From Chlorophyllum brunneum (lineage: Eukaryota > Basidiomycota > Agaricomycetes > Agaricales > Agaricaceae): a DNA stretch of 64,000 nucleotides. The stretch spans positions 682,001 through 746,000 of the forward strand of contig OY756146.1 in NCBI GenBank assembly GCA_963576785.1, given 5' to 3'. The stretch's first letter is position 1. Each line of letters begins with the position of its first letter. This document shows positions 43,609-54,764 of this stretch, in pieces. The notes under the pieces are model-generated. The model saw nothing but the letters and a program-made list of their open reading frames with translations, searched no databases and had not been told where the DNA came from. The position numbers and the translations under genes are program-made.

Positions 43609-45493
43609 CCTGAACTGTGTTGGGCATAACAGTGAATTACGGGAGGATTTATAGCACTGCGAGACAGCCTCGGACAAGGAATTTACGACGAGCCATGTGC
43701 TTACTGCCAGTTGACCATATTCGAAGCATAGCAACAAACAGGACGTGATAGCAAGTCGACTCCGTGAAAGTGGAAGATGCAATTTCGAACACGCCGTTGC
43801 ATATGTCGATTATGATGGAAGCAGCGTTTAAAATAGGTTTATATGATGCGTCAACACGGACAAGAGAAAGGAAGGTTCATGTAGAGCATGGGCGGACCCG
43901 CTGATACGGAGTCGTTGGGCCATGACCATACGGCAACGAGAGAGAAAGAACGCAGGGTGCTTCGTCTGAAAATACTAGCCGAGGTATCACCAGACACATG
44001 ACCGGAGGGGACGACTGTCGGCCTGATGCCAAGAAGAGAATCATGAGTGCGATACTGTAAAGCTAGAGCAGACTCAGTTCGCCGGGCTCACCAATCATCT
44101 ATCTACCAACAGCGCGCTGGCGTCAGGGTAACCGGGCCGTAGGCGCGAAGTGAGAGTTGCAGGAATTGTGGGATAGATAAGCAAGAATAAAGGATGTAAC
44201 CGAGACGTTAAAGGAGCACAAGAAGATGGGTGTGATTGCCATGAACTTTGATTAGACAATACGGAGACCACCTGATAGGATTCTCCTGGAGCCCTGGACC
44301 TTGGGGATTGATTAAGCACATCTCGGTTCCAGTTGGCTAGGGGGGAACACGTAGAGTAGAGGAAAGTGTTGCGACATTGCCTCTTGTTGTTGATGTTGAA
44401 CTCTGCACCCCTATGCGACAACAGGTACATCAAATAGTATGGCATTGGCACAAGCATGAACGAGACAGGATCCGCAAGAGAACCCGACTTTCGCTTGTGC
44501 CATCCATTTCCATCATAATTTCACACAACGACGAATTCCACCTCCCTCTCTGGCCATCAAACATTGGAGAGAAAATGCTGTGATAAGATCCTGGGCGGCT
44601 CCAGGGCCATCTCATGTCAGGATCCAGGGTCTACAGAATTTAAAAACGAGGCGGTGCTGTGGTGGGAGGACCCATAACGTGGTGGAGGAAGATACTCGGC
44701 GTTTACCGCTGAATGGCTTACATAACAATCGTGTGTTGGAAACGGACTCGTTCGGGAAGCATAATCGATCCGATTGTTAAGGAAGCATTGCCACTGATGT
44801 CAAAGCGCTCTTGGCCAAATGTCAGATCAATGGTCAGGAATGTCGTTGTCTCCTGCACTCTCCTGCACTAGTCCTGCCCTCTGTCATGACAGGCTCCAAT
44901 GAAAATTTGATCCAACTGCGTGATTCAAACCAATTGTATCTCGTTTGTTATTGCGTCGAGCCCAACCTGAAGCTTGAAGACTAACACTTGATTTGTATCA
45001 CTACGTTACTTGACCACAGCGCGCTCCAATTTCACAAAACGATCCCGATGCGGAACCAGTTTACGGCTTGGGTTGGGTCTTCGAACTTCGGGTCATCACC
45101 GTAGTCTGATAATCCTAAAAATAGACACACCATTGGTCCGTCAAGCCACCAAGGTCTCATGGTACGATGACTCAATACCACCGTGAATTTAGTCGATTAC
45201 TATCAGGACCCTGGAATTAATGACTATTTCCGAACATTTTTTCCGGACCAAAAGCTCGGCTTGGCCCAATTTTTTGTTCGGCCTCTGAAGGGTCGTGCAT
45301 TGGGCCAGGTTTTCTTACGAATTTGTGCACAGCCGTTGACCTTTTTGCCATGAACTTGGACGCGATTTTAAAGACCGTCGTCCAGGGTCCTTCCGATCAT
45401 TGAATCTTGCCCAACTTACGAAAAGGCAACACATAAAAATGGCCTGTCCATTCTTCCACTCTTCACCGTCTTTTCCCCCAGTCTCACTGAGCG
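43609..45493. other. Intergenic, divergent promoters
   Basis: About 1.9 kb between the protease (-) and family copy 6 (+). No convincing gene. Both promoters lie here. Confidence 0.4.
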
Positions 45494-45552
45494 GTACGTG
45501 CTGACCGTCAATACTACTGCGCGCTTTCACTGATGAGCAAGTTCCTAGGAAA

Positions 45553-47760
45553 ATGACACTTTTTGTCACCAATATAACCGTGGCTCAGGCGGCCACTATC
45601 ATCAATGCTTTCATCACCTTCGTTTCATTCACCATCGCCCTCTCCCTCGTCGTCCTCATAGTCAAGTTCATACCATCGACCGCTTCCGCCATTGCATGGA
45701 GCTCTATCAGTCGAACGTTGCACTCTTCAATATGGCCCAACATTTTACGCACAGATTCCAACTCCAGCCGTTCGGAAGGCTTCATGGTTGGGACCTTGTC
45801 TCGCTTGGGTACCTTCACTACCGTCCTTGTTGCCGCAGCGGGTGTTATTCTACCTCTGGGCCTGAGCGAGGGACCAATAGTGTCTGCAAATTTTCATACT
45901 CTCAAAGCGCAGTACATCCCCGACACGTCCCCCCTTGCCCTTTCGACGACCCCAGAACGTGGAGATTTTGTATATGGGCGTCAATGCGGTGGCTTTCAGC
46001 CCGCGACTTGCCCTGGAAACGATAACCCAAATACTACGACAATTGCTCCTTCCGTCCGCGAGATCTTCAACAGCACCCCTCATGGATCGTTCGGACTGCA
46101 ATTTCGAAGGTTCTACGAGGGGGATGAAACGCAGAACTGTAGTATCGGGATTTTGGGTTCGGCGGAGACTTTTATCCTGCGCAACGATACCAGTTTTGCG
46201 GATGGTCTCATCATTGACATGACATCAGCCCATCCAGGTATTGGCCTTTGGAACCAGACTCTCCCCGAAATCAAAACGGGTGGAACGTGGTCACAGGATA
46301 TTCTTTGGCTTGAGCCGGACACGCAATGTGTCGATACCAACATGACAATAGACTATTTCCTTACGGATGGTCCTAACAACCAAATTGCTACCTTCAACCT
46401 TACGGACCATGGCGGATTTGCCAATCTCACGCACATACCACCGGAGCTCAATCGCGATGGCCAGCACATCGATCTCTTCCAGCACGCCTATAAGGGTGCG
46501 GCGTACAGCGACTTATTTGCGTTGATGGCTCTCAACGCCACTCGCGAATCCTCATTCATTGGTGCTACCTATCCGATGAATTCAAGCTTTAGCGGTGGTC
46601 TCTTTGGTGGTGATCTCGGAAAGATCAATGTTCTTCCGATCAGTTACCTGAACGATACTGCACAAACAGCCGCCAATATTATATGTCAAGGATATGGAGG
46701 CGCAGATACGGCAAACATCACCAATGTCCATGTTAACTGCGGAGTCTTCCTCGGTCCTCCGCTTCGATCAGACGGCGGAGACCCCCGGGTCTTCAACCGT
46801 GGATCAAAATGGACTCAAGGTATCTATGCTTGTTCCAGTGCTACGCGTGCATCGGTTCAAACAGTCACCTTTTCGACAAACACCACCAGCGACGTCCAGA
46901 GCATCCAAATTACCCGCGACCTGAACGCACAAAACGTTCTCTGGGCAACGGAAAAGACAGATCTAACCATCAACAATGTCGACCTTTTCTGGGGACGCGT
47001 CGACGATCGATACGAAAATGATACCTCCCTCTGGACGGTTCGTTCCAACGGTTTCTATCTACCGGCGGGCGGAGCCTCCATATTCAACGTTTTCGCTGCT
47101 GGTATGCCAGCAGCAGCTCACGCACACGTATGGGGTCAGATTTACGATCCCCTCGACCTTGGTGCAGGTGCCATCCTGGACTATTCAGGAGAGTCTGACT
47201 ACGCCATGAAAGCAAAACTTCAAAGCTTGGTCGTCGACAATCCAACCATCGGGAACGCCCAAATACGCAATCTGGTTTGGACCGACATTATGGCTAATAA
47301 TATCATCGGCACTCAAACTAATCACACTCTCTTGGTGGCGGATCATTTGAAGACCATCCGATACGACCTGAAATACGCCATTCCAGGCTTCATCCTCCTA
47401 CTCATTTGGTTCCCTTCATTCTTCGGCGCATTCTATCTCCTCATCACTCGTTCCTTGACTTTCAAACATATGAGAGACGTCTTTAACCATACCTCCGTTG
47501 GACGTGTCGTTGTCGGTACTTCAGCACTTCGCGCTCAGCCTCAAGGCCCTCCATACATGGAAATGCCTCAGCCAGGCTTTGGTGGGATGATGAACCCCAA
47601 CCCGAATACTAATCGAGGTATCCTCGGTCATAATCGAAACAAGAGTGATTGGGATAGTACCACTGGTCGTGCTCCAGTTACCTTGGAGCTGAACCAATTC
47701 TCGCCGAGGGCTATGAATGACGAAGATATCAAGCTAATGGAAACTTCACCTCGCGCTTGA
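45553..47760 (+). CDS. Expanded membrane glycoprotein family, copy 6 (divergent tail)
   Basis: Intronless 735-residue frame starting MTLFVTNITVAQAATIINA, after a leader intron at 45494-45548 (GTACGT...CCTAG) that ends 4 nt before the ATG. The body matches the family: SRTLHSSIWPNILRTDSNSS, PLGLSEGP, SPLALSTTPERGDF, GTWSQDILWLEPDTQCVDTN, NCGVFLGPPLRSDGGD, YACSSATRASVQTVTFST, LFWGRVDDRYENDTSLWTVR, YLPAGGAS, WTDIMANNIIGT, membrane segment YAIPGFILLLIWFPSFFGAF and NHTSVGRVVVGTSALR. The tail differs: it has a Pro/Met/Asn-rich spacer (YMEMPQPGFGGMMNPNPN) and ends VTLELNQ followed by an acidic stretch, without the LDRxxxYExLP ending of the other copies. It is the most distinct member and stands alone on its strand, so it may be the older or founder-like copy; that is inference. 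Confidence 0.85.
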   Translation: MTLFVTNITVAQAATIINAFITFVSFTIALSLVVLIVKFIPSTASAIAWSSISRTLHSSIWPNILRTDSNSSRSEGFMVGTLSRLGTFTTVLVAAAGVILPLGLSEGPIVSANFHTLKAQYIPDTSPLALSTTPERGDFVYGRQCGGFQPATCPGNDNPNTTTIAPSVREIFNSTPHGSFGLQFRRFYEGDETQNCSIGILGSAETFILRNDTSFADGLIIDMTSAHPGIGLWNQTLPEIKTGGTWSQDILWLEPDTQCVDTNMTIDYFLTDGPNNQIATFNLTDHGGFANLTHIPPELNRDGQHIDLFQHAYKGAAYSDLFALMALNATRESSFIGATYPMNSSFSGGLFGGDLGKINVLPISYLNDTAQTAANIICQGYGGADTANITNVHVNCGVFLGPPLRSDGGDPRVFNRGSKWTQGIYACSSATRASVQTVTFSTNTTSDVQSIQITRDLNAQNVLWATEKTDLTINNVDLFWGRVDDRYENDTSLWTVRSNGFYLPAGGASIFNVFAAGMPAAAHAHVWGQIYDPLDLGAGAILDYSGESDYAMKAKLQSLVVDNPTIGNAQIRNLVWTDIMANNIIGTQTNHTLLVADHLKTIRYDLKYAIPGFILLLIWFPSFFGAFYLLITRSLTFKHMRDVFNHTSVGRVVVGTSALRAQPQGPPYMEMPQPGFGGMMNPNPNTNRGILGHNRNKSDWDSTTGRAPVTLELNQFSPRAMNDEDIKLMETSPRA

Positions 47761-48485
47761 CCGTAACTCCTTTAACCTCACATTATTGGACAAATGGACA
47801 TTTCGTATCTAGCTTCCGATTATGCTGTATCCCCAAAATTTTCAATTGCTTATCATATACCATTTTATTGCTTTGAACCTCACAACAAAATCGAATCGAA
47901 TTGAATGTAGAAGCCAACCCGTAGACGTATCGGAACAATAGTTCTTCGTCCGCGATGCTGTGCATGACCCACTCGAAAGGATGATGGTTACCCGCAGCAC
48001 TGTACCTGAGCCTATAACGTAAAGGACCAGTAGATCAATGCCGATCTTCGGTTACCGCGTTAACCCCAGATGATCCATGCATCTATAAAAAAACGTTACA
48101 CAGCCTTCAACTTCAGTACACAGCCGCGACCGCACCGATCAGGACAGGACAAAAATATCGACACCAAAAACAAAACGACAAGCAAAGAACTTGTCATAAC
48201 ATTAGCGATAAATTAACCCAAATGATCTCAACAATCGGTCCCCAGAAATACAAGAAAATAGATGGTAAACCAAAGATAGAGCACAGATGACAACACCAAT
48301 ACAAACATATTCAGGGTATGTGGAAGTATATCATAAATGGAGAATATAGACGGAACTCTAGGAGCATCGACTTGCTTTTGTACCGCACCCCTCGTCTCAT
48401 CCACCTCGCTCCGTAAGTCAAAGATTATAAATCTCGCCTCACAAGATTGGCTTCACCAAACCCTAGAACCTCAGGACCAAGTGGG
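47761..48485. other. Convergent 3' flanks
   Basis: Between copy 6 (+) and the bHLH gene (-). No gene seen. Confidence 0.45.
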
Positions 48486-51400
48486 TTATTCGTCTTCATC
48501 GTCTTCACCCGGCTGTTCATCCACACTCCCAAGTACACTCATACTGGTCGCACCAGTCCCCATCCCAACTCCAGCTCGATCTTCCCCGTCCCCCGAGTGG
48601 ATCTCAACAGCGTCCAAATCCCTCTCCAAATCCAAATCCAAATCAAACCCAAATTCCACATCATGCATCTCCACATCTCTATTCCTACCATCTTCGTCTG
48701 TACCACCACTCCCACCGAGTTTCATCTCTCTCAATAGAGAACGCAACTTACCCACCTCACTCCTCAACCTCCCAATCTCATCATTCCTTCTCTCAACACG
48801 CGCTCTCAGCACCCTTATAAGCTCGTTCCCACATATCAACAACTGTAGCTTACTAACGCCCTTGTTCGGACCTTCCGCACCCGTTTTAGGAGGACCTCTA
48901 GGTGGTAATGAGCCAGGGAGTGAAGATGATGAACGAGGTGGCCAGACGCCTGAGATGCCAGGAATTACACCGTTACCGTTGGCGCCGGTCGCATCGTCCA
49001 CTCCGGATGGGAGGGGAATAGGCGGAAGAAGCATACGAAGCTCATCGTACGCCGATTTGAGTGAGTCTCGACGTTTTTGTTCAGCGTCTTTATGTGTGAT
49101 TTTTCGCGGCTGCTGCTGTTGATCGTGCCGTGATGTTGCACCCGAAGCGGGGATATGAGGAGAAGAAGGGTTAGGATTATTGGCTGATGGCGTCTATGAG
49201 TGAGTATAAGATAAACGAGAGAAGGCGACTTACCAGGTAGAATGGTCTTTAGGCCTGAGCCCCCAACAGGGACGGTAACGGTACTCCTCCTTGTCCTACC
49301 CGCCGCAACACCCACCGCAGTAACAGCCGTACCTGGAGCCCCTTTACCTTTCGCACCTCCTTCCCTCTCCTTCTCATTTGCACCTCCTTTCTCTGCCCCC
49401 CGACTTCTCTTCTCTTTTACTGTTGGACCAGTTCCACCGGCTTCACCAGTCCACGAACGCGGTGCGTTCATCCCAGAAACATGTCCATGCCCTCCTCCAG
49501 CGTTACCATTAGCAGGAGCCAGCCTGTCGAGTTTCATGATAATCGCTGGCGTAACGGGTAACAACATTCCACCAGGACCCATCCCGTTCATCTCAGGGCT
49601 CAAGTCCCTACCCGAGTCTATACCGTCCCCTGAACCAGAACCGGAACTTGCTGTAGAGTTGAAATTTGAAGCTGTATTGTTGATGTGATCAGGGGGTGCG
49701 GGTGGTGGCATACTCAGATCCAGATCCACAGGTGAGGGTGTATCATCCACTGCAATACCAATCACTGACAAACCCCCTCCAACACCAATACTTGGAGTTG
49801 ATGGTGTTCCCGTCACACTTGAGCTTCCATTTCTCATTGCGTGAGGCGGCAATGCGAACGACATCGTCGCATTGATCCCTGACCCCGAATTCGAAGCGTT
49901 CACGTTGGCCTGTGCACGCGTGGCGTTTCCCGCCTTCGATCGTTGACCATGCATTAAAGGTGTATTACTGGCGGACCTCGAGGCTCTAGTTGCCTTTCTG
50001 TGGGATAACGTCCCAGAACCCGATATTGAAGGGGAAGACGAGGAATTAGCTCCGGTTCCCATAGTGGCAGAACTTAGTCCAGTAGACGATGCTGAGGTCG
50101 GAGATATCAGAGGTGACGTGGATTGCGGTAAAAGCGACAGCGGCGTTAAATGGTGGTGTTGTTGATATTGGGAAGGATGTGGGGGTAGGGGAGGATTACC
50201 ACCACGCGTCGCGGACGATGAATTTAGGCTCTGTTTCTTCCGCAGCGGCTCGGACGACTCGAACACGTTATTAACACCACTGCTATGGCCAGGCTGATCA
50301 TTCGGATCGCTACCTGAGCTTCCATCTGCGGGTCGCTTGGAGCTTCGCGTGGATGGTGCCCCACTGCTGTGGGAAAAGCTCGCGGAGCGAACATGATGGT
50401 GGCGGAGCCCAGAATCTGTTCTGTTTTGAGACTGTTGGTGGTGGTGCTGATTACCAGCAGCGGTTAGCCAAGGACTCGTGATGGGGGATATGTCAATATC
50501 AAGTTCTGCACCGCTTGGCATCGGAGATGTATTAGAAATCGTGCTCGAAGGGGGACCATCTCCAGTGTTGAAAATGGGACTCGCAGAATTCGTGTGTATC
50601 GTTGGCTGAATGTTAAAGGCAATATGTGGGGGCGCTGTATGTGGGTGAGACGCGTTGTAGTGTGGCGAGTGGGTGCCATGATGTTGGTGTGAAAACGGGA
50701 GGTTATCGATGTGGTGGGAGGAGTGGGTAGAAAGTGGCGACTCGAGAAAAGAATTGTTCAAGATCATAGGGGAGACATAATCCATAGGATTGTCCCGAGG
50801 GCGTAGCTCAGACGAAGGACCTAGATATTTTGTTGCCCGTGTGAATAATTTAATAAAATATTCATTATGAACTTCAGCACACCTGGAGTGGGGAGTCCAG
50901 CGTATGGTGGTCCGGCACTATTATGCGGCGAGGAAGAACCCTGGTCTTTCATTGAAGGAAGGGACAAGGCGTTGGAGAGGTCGGATCGATTCATAGAGGA
51001 GTTTGTCGGGAGGAAAGGCTGCCCGGATATCAAGGCAAACTGATTGTTGACGTGAGCGCGAGCGTCATACAATCGATCTGGCAATGAACGAACCTGTTGC
51101 TGGAAGATTTGGGCTTGTAGTTGTTGTAGCTGCTGGAGCTGGGAGAGTTTGAACTGCTGTTCGACGAAGATTGCCTGGGGGTTGTACGGCGCATTGGAAG
51201 CACTAGAGCCTGGAGAGTATTGCCCAGCCATACCGACAAGCTGCTCGCCGCCTTGAGTCTGCATCATGTTATTAAACATGTTCATGGTAAGCTGGTGTTG
51301 TAGATTCGATGAGGGCGAGAGCGGCGTATTCGAGCCCTGTGAGCCCGAGGATGGGCCCGAAGACGACTGGAAGGACATGGACGGGGCTGACTGTTGCTGC

Positions 51401-51567
51401 AAGGGGTCCTGGTGCATAGCGGGCGCCATGAGAGCGGCGAGGAGGTCCTTGTGGTCGAGGTGATGGTAGTGGTCGTGAGCGTAGATGCGGGTGTCCATTT
51501 TCCGCTGTTGATGTAACATATCATCCTGATATGGCTTTGGCTCCAGCGCCGGCTTCGGGCCGTTCAT
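48486..51567 (-). CDS. bHLH transcription factor with long loop
   Basis: Three exons (50883-51567, 49234-50820, 48486-49183) encode 989 aa. The bHLH domain lies near the C-terminus in exon 3: basic region KITHKDAEQKRRDSLK with the H-x3-E-x3-R triad (His ~788, Glu ~792, Arg ~796) that predicts binding to CANNTG E-boxes of the CACGTG class. Helix 1 continues YDELRMLLPP. A loop of about 55 residues rich in Gly, Pro and Ser follows, then helix 2 NKGVSKLQLLICGNELIRVL and a leucine-rich extension (VERRNDEIGRLRSEVGKLRS) like a zipper. The rest is low complexity: a Gln-rich N-terminus (QFKLSQLQQLQQLQAQIFQQ), His/Ser/Pro tracts, and an acidic C-terminus. Exon 3's acceptor was chosen at CATCAG because the nearer AG would give a stop. 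Target genes are unknown. Confidence 0.9.
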
Positions 51568-53632
51568 ATGTTTTCCTTCTCCACACAGCTGTTTTTCGGT
51601 TCCAGGAACCCTATAAATACCGAATGGGGTCCTGCTCCGACACGCCCTGCCAGTGCTGCCACGCTTAGCAGTCCTAAGAGTCCAAATTCGTGAACACCCG
51701 CCCCGTCCCTGAGCCCATGTATTTCAAATTGCGGTGGGTTTCGGATGCAAGTCGACGAACGTTTGACTTGCGCCCTCAATGCCAACGACGCGCATGACTG
51801 TCTCAATGCACAGAAGACAAACAGCACATGCAGATACTCAAATGGGTTGTTGCAATTTATATACACCACAAGGCTCGTGCGCGTTCAAAAAGATACCCGC
51901 TGACCCTTTCTGTCTAGCCCCAGCCCTCAGACAGACGTAAGATTACAATGATTTCCCTTGTCCTAAATTATAATCCCCTCGGTGTTGAGGCAGGCGACCG
52001 AAGAGCAGCCGTCAGTGCTCCAGGAACCAGAGCAGTCGGAGAGAGGGCGGAACAGAACAATAATTTACTCACACTGCACAGATTTTTGGACGCATCTTGC
52101 CACCGGGGAAACCGATCACCTCCGTGCGATCTGTTCAAATGTGTTTTCAATGAACTTGTCCGGGGTGTCGTTTTTCTCCACGTCAACTTCGAACCCATTC
52201 GTGTGAGAGCGCGTCCCTCTCGCATGTCCTGTCTCCCGTAATGAGAACAATTGCACCAGACTGTTTCTTCAAATTAATCACGCCGTCCACTGTTCCAGAA
52301 GATATTCCACCGAGCGAAGTACAAGTTGATTTGGTTCTGTCATTTCGAGGGAATGATCAAAGACAAACCAAAACTGGAAAAATGCAATCTTATATCACAA
52401 TGGAAACGAAACAAGGGAATGGAAAGACACACACACTTGTTTGCACAGTGACCACTTGAGAATGATAGCAGCAGCTTTCAACTTGACAGCTGCCGCGGCC
52501 TGTGTCAATTGTATTCCCGATCTTTCCTCAAAGGTACCGCGAAAACGAAAGTCCCCAGTTGGTTGGCCTGATACCGCGGTCATACAGACCATCAAGCTAA
52601 ATCCGCCAGCGATCAGATCGAACGTCATGAACACAACACATGCCCAGTCTCCCATGGTTCTCGAAGCTGCAAAACAATTATGACGCACCTTCACAATTAT
52701 TATTATGACCTGTCTTTGTGTATTTAATGGTCTTAGACCTGTACTGTTAGAAGACGAAAGAATGTTGAGTCGCCGACATTGCTACTAAGAGTCTATATAC
52801 CCAACCAGATTACAACCATCAACTGACACCAATCTCCCCAATTCCCATATCTTGTTATCGACTCGACGTTCTCACTCAATATCACCACCACCATCCTCTA
52901 CCACTTGATTCCCGGCCCAGGTAGCAATCAAAACATTTTCTTGACTGGGAGAGCGCAACCGTCGCCGCTCCCATCCCCTTGACTATGTTTTATCAAACCC
53001 GACACCACCGAGCTGGCAAATGTCACCCCAAGTCCTTCGCTACAGTGCGACAGCTTCGGGCACGCACCAGAACTACTACTCGTGCAACTATCATTCATCT
53101 GCATCTCATCACCATTTCACATCATCTCTACCTAGACTAACCAGCCCAATGCAGTATGATAAGTCCACACGGGAATAACAATCTGGTACATTCCCGGAGG
53201 TCACACATCTATATCTAAGCTTAGACCATCATAAGTCCGAAATCAGATGCCGAAACCTCCTATCGCGAAATACCTCGAGGTTAATGTACCATGACCATCC
53301 TCTTTGGGTGGTTTTGCCAGTAGAGGTAACGACCCGAAATAACGGCGTTTCCGGTTTATCAACCCTGAAAAGAAGATCAAACTCGATCAAGAAAAAGGTT
53401 TTGAAATGTGAGGTCTTTTTACACTGTTAAAAACCATGAAAAAGGATGATGTCGGCATTTTTTGAAGTGGGCAAAATCCATATCCCAGTCACCAGGACTT
53501 CCTGACATTTCTATGGTTGCATAAGTGGAGGTCTTCTCTGTAAGACCTCCGATGATTGATGTCTCTGTGCCACCTCCGAGGTTCCTGATAAGGAAGACAA
53601 GGAGAGGGCTATCTGACCCTCCATTGCCCACG
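51568..53632. other. Intergenic, no clear gene
   Basis: About 2 kb with short overlapping frames on both strands (at most ~101 codons). The left end is the bHLH promoter. The 52395-52694 frames have no motif. Confidence 0.4.
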
Positions 53633-53948
53633 GTATCTGATAATAGTTGTATCACCATGGTTTGATGTATCTTCATGGTCACACAGCAAGATCATATGGA
53701 TCAAGCTGATTAAGCCACACCACCTCCAACTGCTCAATGTTGATATCTTCTAGAAGGACATCATCTGCATTACAGAAATCTCTGAGTGTGGGAGTCAAAT
53801 AATCTTGAGTTAATTCAGCAGGCTTGGACATTGTTGGTATGATCTCAGAAAAAAATACATGGGCTGAATGACTAAGCATGCAGTCCTTGAAGCCACTAGT
53901 GTAAAAGTCATATATTTTGGTGCATTCAATCAGCCTTTCAGGACTCAT
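53419..53948 (-). pseudogene. Unrecognised decayed coding fragment
   Basis: Two adjacent minus-strand frames (89 codons at 53679-53948, 87 codons at 53419-53682) have normal-looking composition, for example SPERLIECTKIYDFYTSGF and FFSEIIPTMSKPAELTQDYL. They are in different frames with no convincing intron between them. They sit at the edge of the CpG-free island and are probably remnants of a host gene or element; no family was recognised. Confidence 0.35.
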
Positions 53949-54559
53949 TGAGCTCTGATATGCTGCAGTGAACCAGCCAAGACATGATGCAGTTCACTCA
54001 TTACAAATCTCAGATAGGAAGGTTGAGAAGACTTTAATTGCAATCTACTATATTTGTAGTATCAGTCACTGCAAGTATATTAGTTTATTGACTTACTTCC
54101 AACTAATTTAAGTTTGAGTCTGATGCAAGCTCTATCCACTAGTCCAAAGGTTTTAGCTTCATATTCCATAGATAACTACATAATGATTCAAAATTGAATG
54201 CTCATTATTTGATCTAATCAACTAGACTCTTTTTTACCACCTAACTATGGTCATTGTTGCTCTTCCTTAAGAATTTGGGAAGCTACCTAAGAAAATACCT
54301 GTAAAGGTCTAGTTATTCCTCACTAAGCATTAGACTATTGAGTAGAGGCATTGTAAGTTAGATGCTACTAATAAATACTATATAAAAAAGTAAGTCAAAC
54401 ATTTTGAAAAATCAAACTTCATCAAAACACAAATGAGTAAAGCTAGCAACCAGAAAAAAATATCTCATATAAGATGATTTACTCATCATCTGGCCAAACT
54501 GATAATTATAAGTCTCCAAGATCTGATTGTGTAGATGTAAAAGTCTATACCCAGGTTTT

Positions 54560-54631
54560 CCAAGCAACTATTCAAGGTGCTAGGCAATATAAGCCTATGA
54601 ATAGGGTATATTGGCCTAAGTAATTGCTTGG
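54560..54631. repeat. 72-nt imperfect inverted repeat (hairpin)
   Basis: The left arm begins CCAAGCAA and contains AGGCAATATA. The right arm contains TATATTGGCCT and ends TTGCTTGG, so the outer 8 bp pair exactly and the inner part pairs with one bulge. It is inside the CpG-free island and could be a decayed miniature element or a terminal hairpin. Confidence 0.6.
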
Positions 54632-54746
54632 ACTCAAGAGTTCAGATAGTATTTGTACTTGGTGCCAATATTTGTATGAAGTTGATTTATATAGTAATAT
54701 ATTATTATGTAAATACTATTTAGTATATATTGTAAATATAATTTAT

Positions 54747-54764
54747 ATAGTTTTCAGTTACTAT
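54747..54764 (+). repeat. Direct repeat copy A
   Basis: The 18-mer ATAGTTTTCAGTTACTAT occurs here and exactly again at 56552-56569, each preceded by ATAATTT and followed shortly by TGTAAATC. A looser third version lies near 54841-54868. Confidence 0.7.

Noticed and set aside
52395..52694. Overlapping ~80-99 codon frames on both strands
   Set aside because: No motif on either strand; probable bHLH upstream intergenic DNA.
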